Origin: Elusimicrobiales bacterium
Lineage (GTDB): Bacteria > Elusimicrobiota > Elusimicrobia > Elusimicrobiales > Elusimicrobiaceae
Assembly: GCA_030540535.1 (NCBI GenBank)
Contig: JAUNWB010000018.1
Coordinates: 1-10,880 of the forward strand
DNA length: 10,880 nucleotides
Reading direction: 5' to 3'
Shown: positions 6,435 through 10,880 of the stretch, in pieces
How the letters are laid out: the number at the start of each line of letters is the position of its first letter
Numbering within the stretch: the stretch's first letter is position 1
Notes under the pieces: generated by a model
Seen by the model: the letters and a program-made list of their open reading frames with translations, nothing else
Told to the model about the DNA's origin: nothing
Database searches by the model: none
Translations under genes and position numbers: made by a program

Positions 6435-8720
6435 TTATTTTCCCGCCGCGTTTTTGGCGGCGTGCGCCTCTTTAAATTTGGCGATTTCTTCCGGCGTAAC
6501 CGTTACAATCGTTTTACATTTGGGGTAGCCGGAACAGCCCAAAAATTCGCCGCGTTTGGACGTGCGGAGTACCATGGGCTTGCCGCATTTTTCGCACAAA
6601 CGGTCGGTAACGATGGGGCCCGTGGAGGCCACTTTGTTGCCTTCCGCGTCGAGCGAAAAGGTGTTCTTGCATTTGGGGTAAGCCGAGCAGGCCAAAAATT
6701 TGCCGCGCCGCCCCATGCGGATAACCATGGGCGAGCCGCATTTGTCGCACACTTCGCCGGTTTGCTCGGGCTGTACTTTTTCGCCGGAGCTGGTTAAATT
6801 GACTTTGCCTTTGCACGTCGAATCGCTGCAGACGAGGTACTCGCCGAAGCGGCTTCTTTTTTTAAGCATCATTTTGCCGCAGACGGGGCATTTTTCGTCC
6901 GTTTCTTTGGCGGCGGGACGTTGCATGCCTTTGTCGGCTTCGTCCAGTTCGCGTTTAAAATTGCCGTAGAAGCCGGAGAGCAGTTCCACCCACTTTTGGC
7001 CGCCTTCGGCCACCTGGTCGAGCTGTTCTTCCACGCCGGCGGTATAGGATAAATCCATAATTTCTTTAAAGAAATCTTTTAAGCTGTCCGTCACCGTAAT
7101 ACCCAGGTCCGTCGCCACCAGCTTGCTGGTTTTGGGCTGGCGGGCAATGTATTTGCGGTCTAAAATCGTTTTAATCGTGGGCGCATAGGTGGACGGGCGG
7201 CCGATACCGTGTTTTTCAAGCGTTTTAATCAGGCTCGCTTCGTTGTAGCACGGGGGCGGCGTGGTTTTATGCGCTTTGGTGTTAAGGTCCAAGAGCGTCA
7301 GCGTGTCACCTTCCGTCAGGACCGGCAGCAGCGCACTTCCGTCGTCTTTATTATTATCTTCTTCGTCGTCCTGGTCTTTATAAATGGATAAGTAGCCCGG
7401 GAATTTTACCGTGCGGCCGCTGGCGCGCAGCTGACATTCTTTGTCGTTCCCGGCGGCGATGTCAATCGCCACGGTGTTGAATACCGCATCGGCCATTTGG
7501 CTGGCCACAAAGCGCAGCCAGATGAGTTCGTACAGTTTGTACTGGTCGGCCGTCAGGTACGGTTTCATGTTTTGCGGCGTACGGCGTACATCGGTGGGGT
7601 GGATAGCCTCGTGGGCTTCCTGCGCGCCCATTACTTTGCTTTTGTAAACGGGCTGTTTGGCGGGAACAAACTGCGGGCCGTATTTTTCGCCGATGAATTT
7701 TTTGGTCTGTTCCTGCAGAAGTTTAGACACGTTGAACGAGTCCGTACGCATATAGGTAATCAAACCGACGGTCTGGCCGGCGATTTCGATACCTTCGTAC
7801 AGGTGCTGGGCCGTCATCATGGTTTTTTGGGAAGCGAAACCCAGCTTGTTGTAAGCATCCTGCTGCATGGAGCTGGTGATAAACGGCGGTTTGGGTTTCT
7901 GTTTGACCTCTTTCTTTTCCACCTTAATAACGGTGTTGGGGCCTTTGCGCAGAACGTCCGAAAGCGGGGTCAGTTTTTCCGGCTTGTCGAAAACGGTGGT
8001 TTTTACTTTATAATCTTCCGCAAACAAATGGTGCGTGGTGGTTTGTTCCACGTTTTTGCCCTGCCATTTGGTTACGCGCGCCCAAAATTTGGGAGCGGTT
8101 TGCGGTTTTTCAAATTGCGCGCCGATGGTCCAGTATTCCTGTTCTTTAAACTCGGCGATTTCTTTGGCCCGTTCGGCAAGGAGCCGCACGGCCACGGACT
8201 GCACGCGCCCTGCGGAGAGGCCGGAGGTAATTTTGCGCCACAGGAGGGGGGATAATTTGTACCCCACGATGCGGTCCAAAATGCGCCGGGCCTGCTGGGC
8301 GTTGACGAGGTTGTCGTCAATTTTACGCGCATGAGCGAAAGATTCTTTAATGGCGGTAGGCGTAATTTCGTGGAAGAAAATGCGCTGGTACCGTTCTTTG
8401 GGAAGTTTTAACAGTTCTACCAAATGCCACGCGATGGCTTCGCCCTCGCGGTCAGGGTCGGTAGCGAGGTAAATTTCGCTGGCGTTTTTAGCGGCCGCAG
8501 TCAGTTCCGCAATTAAGCGTTTGGCGCGGTCCACGGGTACGTAGGTGGGTTTAAAATCGTGTTCGATATCGACGCCGATATCTTTGGAGGGCAAATCGCG
8601 CACGTGGCCGAAGGAGCTGCGTACAATGAAGTCGTTGCCTAAAATTTTGCTGATTGTTTTCTGCTTGGTGGGAGACTCCACAATCACCAATTTTTTACCT
8701 TTTACGTTGGGTGTTGCCAT
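6435..8720 (-). CDS. topA: DNA topoisomerase I (type IA)
   Basis: Topoisomerase I relaxes negative supercoils by cutting one strand through a 5'-phosphotyrosine. The 761-residue protein has a Toprim domain at about 9-125, with E15 in IVESP and the metal-binding D88-P-D90-R-E92 (DPDREGE). The type IA core follows, with YKLSPLLWRKITSGLSAGRVQSVAVRLL region at about 154-181, KPPFITSS (277-284) and nucleophile Y323 in ITYMRTDS. An acidic insertion rich in Asp/Asn (DDEEDNNKDD) lies in the core. The tail carries three four-cysteine zinc ribbons: C611/C614/C631/C636, C658/C661/C678/C684 and C709/C712/C729/C735. It ends in a Lys/Ala-rich stretch. The start ATG 8720 has AAGGAAG at 6 nt. The gene follows dprA by 19 nt, a common order across bacteria. 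Confidence 0.97.
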   Translation of the reverse strand: MATPNVKGKKLVIVESPTKQKTISKILGNDFIVRSSFGHVRDLPSKDIGVDIEHDFKPTYVPVDRAKRLIAELTAAAKNASEIYLATDPDREGEAIAWHLVELLKLPKERYQRIFFHEITPTAIKESFAHARKIDDNLVNAQQARRILDRIVGYKLSPLLWRKITSGLSAGRVQSVAVRLLAERAKEIAEFKEQEYWTIGAQFEKPQTAPKFWARVTKWQGKNVEQTTTHHLFAEDYKVKTTVFDKPEKLTPLSDVLRKGPNTVIKVEKKEVKQKPKPPFITSSMQQDAYNKLGFASQKTMMTAQHLYEGIEIAGQTVGLITYMRTDSFNVSKLLQEQTKKFIGEKYGPQFVPAKQPVYKSKVMGAQEAHEAIHPTDVRRTPQNMKPYLTADQYKLYELIWLRFVASQMADAVFNTVAIDIAAGNDKECQLRASGRTVKFPGYLSIYKDQDDEEDNNKDDGSALLPVLTEGDTLTLLDLNTKAHKTTPPPCYNEASLIKTLEKHGIGRPSTYAPTIKTILDRKYIARQPKTSKLVATDLGITVTDSLKDFFKEIMDLSYTAGVEEQLDQVAEGGQKWVELLSGFYGNFKRELDEADKGMQRPAAKETDEKCPVCGKMMLKKRSRFGEYLVCSDSTCKGKVNLTSSGEKVQPEQTGEVCDKCGSPMVIRMGRRGKFLACSAYPKCKNTFSLDAEGNKVASTGPIVTDRLCEKCGKPMVLRTSKRGEFLGCSGYPKCKTIVTVTPEEIAKFKEAHAAKNAAGK

Positions 8721-8739
8721 AATTCACTTCCTTATAAAG

Positions 8740-9618
8740 TTAAAATTTGCTCTTGCTGTACAGGCCGTTTTCGCAGGCCAAAAAGCCTTTTACTTCCAGT
8801 TCAAACAGAATCCCCGCCGCTTCGGGCACGTCCGCGCCGATGGTTTCGGCTATTTGGTCCAAGCTGGCGGAGCCGTCACCCACCGCGTCCATGGCCTGGC
8901 GTTGGCGGGGCGTTAAATCGTCCTGCGGCTTGTCGGGCGTTAAAGAGGGCGTTTCAAAGAAGCGCGGGTCCAGCCCGAAACGAAGCTGCTGTGGTATATA
9001 GTCTAGTATATCTGCGGCGGAAGTTACAACCCCCGCCCCCTCGCGGATGAGGTGGTTGGTGCCGGCGGACTGCGGGCTGTCTATCGGGCCGGGGACGGCT
9101 AAAACGTCTTTGCCCATTTCCAAAGCGAGTTTGGCGGTAATCAGCGCGCCGGACTTAATTTCGCCTTCCACCACTACTACCGGCTGGGACAGCGCGGCGA
9201 TAATGCGGTTTCTGCGCGGGAAGTGAAAGGCGTTTGGCGGCTTGTTAAAAGGGAGTTCGGATACTATCGCGCCGCCGTGTTCCAAAATAGCGCGGGCGAG
9301 AGAACGGTTTTCGGGCGGATAACAGCGGCCTACCCCGGTGCCGATGACGGCCACCGTCGGTTTTTTAAGGCGCACCGCGGCGGCGTGGCTTTCGCTGTCT
9401 ACTCCGCGCGCAAGCCCGCTGACGACGGTTACACCCGCCTGCGTTAAATCGGAAGCCAGTTTGTTGGCGGCTCTTCGGCCGTACGGCGTAATTTTGCGCG
9501 TGCCCACCATGGCGACGCACGGTTTGTTTTCCGCGGGCAGTTTGCCCAGTACGTATAAAGCGAGGGGCGCTTCTTTAATGTTGCGCAGGGATTGTGGGTA
9601 TTCTTCGTCTTCCGGCAC
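8740..9618 (-). CDS. dprA: DprA, Rossmann-fold and winged-helix portion (downstream of an in-frame stop)
   Basis: DprA binds incoming single-stranded DNA during transformation and loads RecA. This frame gives 292 residues if GTG 9618-9616 is used. Family motifs are present: DEEYPQSL (4-11), VGTRKITPYG (38-47), SGLARGVDSESH (67-78), GTGVGRCYPPEN (93-104), FPRRNRII (133-140) and SGALITAKLALE (156-167). A C-terminal winged helix covers about 234-292. The same frame remains open for 13 more codons upstream and reads EWDKTAALGGHIY, which belongs to DprA (the strand before DEEYP), until TAA 9660-9658. The GTG is therefore probably not the ancestral start. It has only a weak G-rich stretch upstream and no proper Shine-Dalgarno. 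Joined across the stop, the gene would be 378 codons, a normal DprA length. It may be a broken gene, a split gene, or a sequencing error. It ends 19 nt before topA. Confidence 0.85.
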   Translation of the reverse strand: MPEDEEYPQSLRNIKEAPLALYVLGKLPAENKPCVAMVGTRKITPYGRRAANKLASDLTQAGVTVVSGLARGVDSESHAAAVRLKKPTVAVIGTGVGRCYPPENRSLARAILEHGGAIVSELPFNKPPNAFHFPRRNRIIAALSQPVVVVEGEIKSGALITAKLALEMGKDVLAVPGPIDSPQSAGTNHLIREGAGVVTSAADILDYIPQQLRFGLDPRFFETPSLTPDKPQDDLTPRQRQAMDAVGDGSASLDQIAETIGADVPEAAGILFELEVKGFLACENGLYSKSKF

Positions 9619-9657
9619 GTAAATATGCCCGCCCAGGGCGGCCGTTTTATCCCATTC

Positions 9658-9660
9658 TTA
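9658..9660 (-). other. dprA: In-frame TAA interrupting dprA at codon 73
   Basis: The codons on either side are in one frame: ...GAC CCG CTG TAA GAA TGG GAT AAA... No frameshift is needed to join the two parts. One substitution from CAA, AAA or GAA would produce this stop, and a Gln, Lys or Glu would fit the charged linker. The nearest ATG after the stop (9655-9653) is out of frame and terminates after two codons (ATG GGA TAA). The first in-frame candidate start is GTG 42 nt downstream. Confidence 0.9.
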
Positions 9661-9876
9661 CAGCGGGTCTATGGCGAATGCGTCCCGCAGTAATTGGGCG
9701 GCGGTGGACGGGTTTAAATTGGCTTCGCGCGCCAGTGTTTCGGCGTCCTGGCGCAGGATTTCTTCAGCCGAACCGAAAATTTCGATGAGTCTTTCCAGCC
9801 AGTCGGCACGGAAAAATAAAAACGCGTTTAAGCGGATGCGGGCCAGCCGTTCGGCGGCGGAGATATTCGGGTTCAT
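9658..9876 (-). CDS. dprA: DprA N-terminal helical (SAM/HhH-like) domain fragment
   Basis: This is a 72-residue reading frame beginning at ATG 9876-9874, which overlaps the comM stop by one base (TGATG). AAGGAG lies 13 nt upstream, rather far, so coupling to comM translation is likely. The sequence is helical, with RLARIRLNAFLFF early, then a helix-hairpin-helix-like part (LIEIFGSAEEILRQD, about 30-44) and LAREANLNPSTAAQLLRDA. This matches the N-terminal domain that precedes the Rossmann fold in full-length DprA. It ends at the TAA described separately, in frame with the main DprA part. Alone it would be a small protein of unknown use; most simply it is the front of dprA cut off by a nonsense codon. 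Confidence 0.75.
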   Translation of the reverse strand: MNPNISAAERLARIRLNAFLFFRADWLERLIEIFGSAEEILRQDAETLAREANLNPSTAAQLLRDAFAIDPL

Positions 9877-10880
9877 CAGATGTCCGCCACTCCTTTGCGG
9901 TCCAGCGGACGGTATTGCATGACTTCCACCAGGTGTTTGGTTTCAATGTCCGCTTTTTGTTCGAGGTCGGCGATGGTTCGCGCCGTTTTTAAAATTTTGT
10001 CGAGGCTGCGCGCGCTCAAGCCGAATTTGCGCATGGCGGCTTCCAAAATAGCGTCCGCTCCGGCGGGGAGTTTGCAAAATTCTTTAATTTGTTTCGGCGT
10101 CATAAACGCGTTGGCCGTAGTGGGCGTTCCCGCAAAGCGTTTGCGCTGGACTTCGCGCGCTTTTAACACGCGCTCGCGGATAGCGGCGGAGGATTCCCCC
10201 TCGCTGGTTTTTGTCCAGTCCGTGTATTTAACGGGGTTTAAATTGACGGTTAAATCAATGCGGTCCAGGAGCGGCCCCGAAATGCGCGATTTATAGCGGT
10301 TTACCTGCATGGGAGAACAGGAACACGGGTGGAGCGGGTCCCCTAGGTGCCCGCAGGGGCACGGATTCATGGCCGCCACCAACGTGAACCGCGCCGGATA
10401 AGATACCGTTTCTTTGGCGCGGGAAATGGTTACTTGGCCGTTTTCCAACGGTTCGCGCAGCACTTCTAACGAAGAGCGGGAAAATTCGGCAAATTCATCT
10501 AAAAAGAGAACTCCGTTGTGCGCGAGCGACACTTCGCCCGGGCGGGGGGAGGAGCCGCCGCCGATGAGCGCCACGTCCGAAATGGTGTGGTGCGGGTCCC
10601 GGAATGGGCGGCGGGTTAAAAGTTTGCTCTTGCCCATTAAATTGCAAATGGAATAAATTTTGGTAATTTCGAGCGATTCTTCCTGCGTGAGCGGCGGTAA
10701 AATGCCCGGGAAGCGTTTGGCCAGCATGCTTTTACCCGTGCCGGGCAGGCCAATCATGAGTACGTTGTGTCCGCCCGCGGCCGCAATCTCGAGCGCTCGT
10801 TTGGCAAGCGCCTGGCCTTTGACTTCCGAAAAATCAAGCTCCGGCAAAACCTCTTCTTCTTTTTGCGGAATATAGGCGAT
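9876..10880 (-). CDS. comM: ComM-like AAA+ ATPase (Mg-chelatase family, YifB), 5' end outside window
   Basis: The frame is open to the window edge, leaving 334 visible residues. A TTG at 10847 is only an internal Leu, since the upstream codons continue the protein. ComM is a hexameric helicase that promotes branch migration during natural transformation. The AAA+ core is complete: Walker A GLPGTGKS (visible residues 44-51), Walker B VLFLDE (124-129), a sensor Asn in AAMNPCPCG (N172) and an arginine in GPLLDRIDL (R207). The family's cysteine cluster is C174, C176, C186 and C188. The C-terminal Mg-chelatase-like helical domain covers about 250-330. The N-terminal Lon-S5-like domain, roughly 170 residues in the family, must lie beyond the window. 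The stop TGA overlaps the dprA ATG by one base. The neighbouring dprA agrees with a role in DNA uptake or recombination. Confidence 0.93.
   Translation of the reverse strand: MAYIPQKEEEVLPELDFSEVKGQALAKRALEIAAAGGHNVLMIGLPGTGKSMLAKRFPGILPPLTQEESLEITKIYSICNLMGKSKLLTRRPFRDPHHTISDVALIGGGSSPRPGEVSLAHNGVLFLDEFAEFSRSSLEVLREPLENGQVTISRAKETVSYPARFTLVAAMNPCPCGHLGDPLHPCSCSPMQVNRYKSRISGPLLDRIDLTVNLNPVKYTDWTKTSEGESSAAIRERVLKAREVQRKRFAGTPTTANAFMTPKQIKEFCKLPAGADAILEAAMRKFGLSARSLDKILKTARTIADLEQKADIETKHLVEVMQYRPLDRKGVADI

Noticed and set aside
7497..8255. A 252-codon open frame on the plus strand opposite topA
   Set aside because: It lies wholly antisense to well-conserved topA sequence, and its composition (rich in Phe, Gly, Val) is what the reverse of topA codons gives. 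No recognisable domain or RBS.
9647..9655. ATG just after the dprA stop as a restart codon
   Set aside because: It is out of frame with dprA and terminates after two codons (ATG GGA TAA), so it cannot produce the downstream portion.
10845..10847. TTG as the start codon of comM
   Set aside because: The frame continues upstream to the window edge, and a complete ComM needs a further N-terminal domain, so this TTG encodes an internal Leu.

Overview
The window reads as an ordinary stretch of chromosome from a Gram-negative, diderm bacterium of moderate GC content. The presence of lptD implies an LPS-bearing outer membrane. The window shows no phage genes, insertion sequences, CRISPR array or rRNA/tRNA genes. 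Several traits would fit a gut-associated member of Elusimicrobiota or a similar deep-branching diderm: the compact LptD with only three mature cysteines, the order comM-dprA-topA-xerC without trmFO or hslVU, and RDD proteins carrying extra C-terminal domains. That lineage is inference from gene content, not something the sequence proves.

Every gene lies on the minus strand, so transcription runs from high to low coordinates. The leading group handles DNA: comM (5' end outside the window), dprA (split by one in-frame TAA into an N-terminal and a main open reading frame), topA and xerC. These cover competence-linked branch migration, loading of RecA onto incoming single strands, supercoil relaxation and chromosome dimer resolution. 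The genes touch or overlap: TGATG between comM and dprA, and 17-19 nt gaps around topA. The group continues without a break into a ROK-family sugar kinase (ATGA overlap with xerC), lptD (10 nt overlap with the kinase gene), tdk (19 nt gap) and an RDD-family membrane protein (58 nt gap). No gap between them reaches 60 nt and none holds a convincing terminator, so this looks like one long transcription unit. It ends at a strong intrinsic terminator at 841-874.

Immediately after that terminator is a sigma70-type promoter (TTGCCA, 17 bp, TATACT). It drives a second RDD-family gene, a paralog of the first, which runs off the low-coordinate edge. The two RDD proteins share the membrane core, an added fourth hydrophobic segment and a short motif in their C-terminal tails.

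The most notable observation is the stop codon inside dprA. The reading frame after it still encodes recognisable DprA sequence before any usable start codon, and the break falls at the boundary between the N-terminal helical domain and the Rossmann-like fold. I found no clear new multi-gene system. The rest is housekeeping with a few lineage-specific features.
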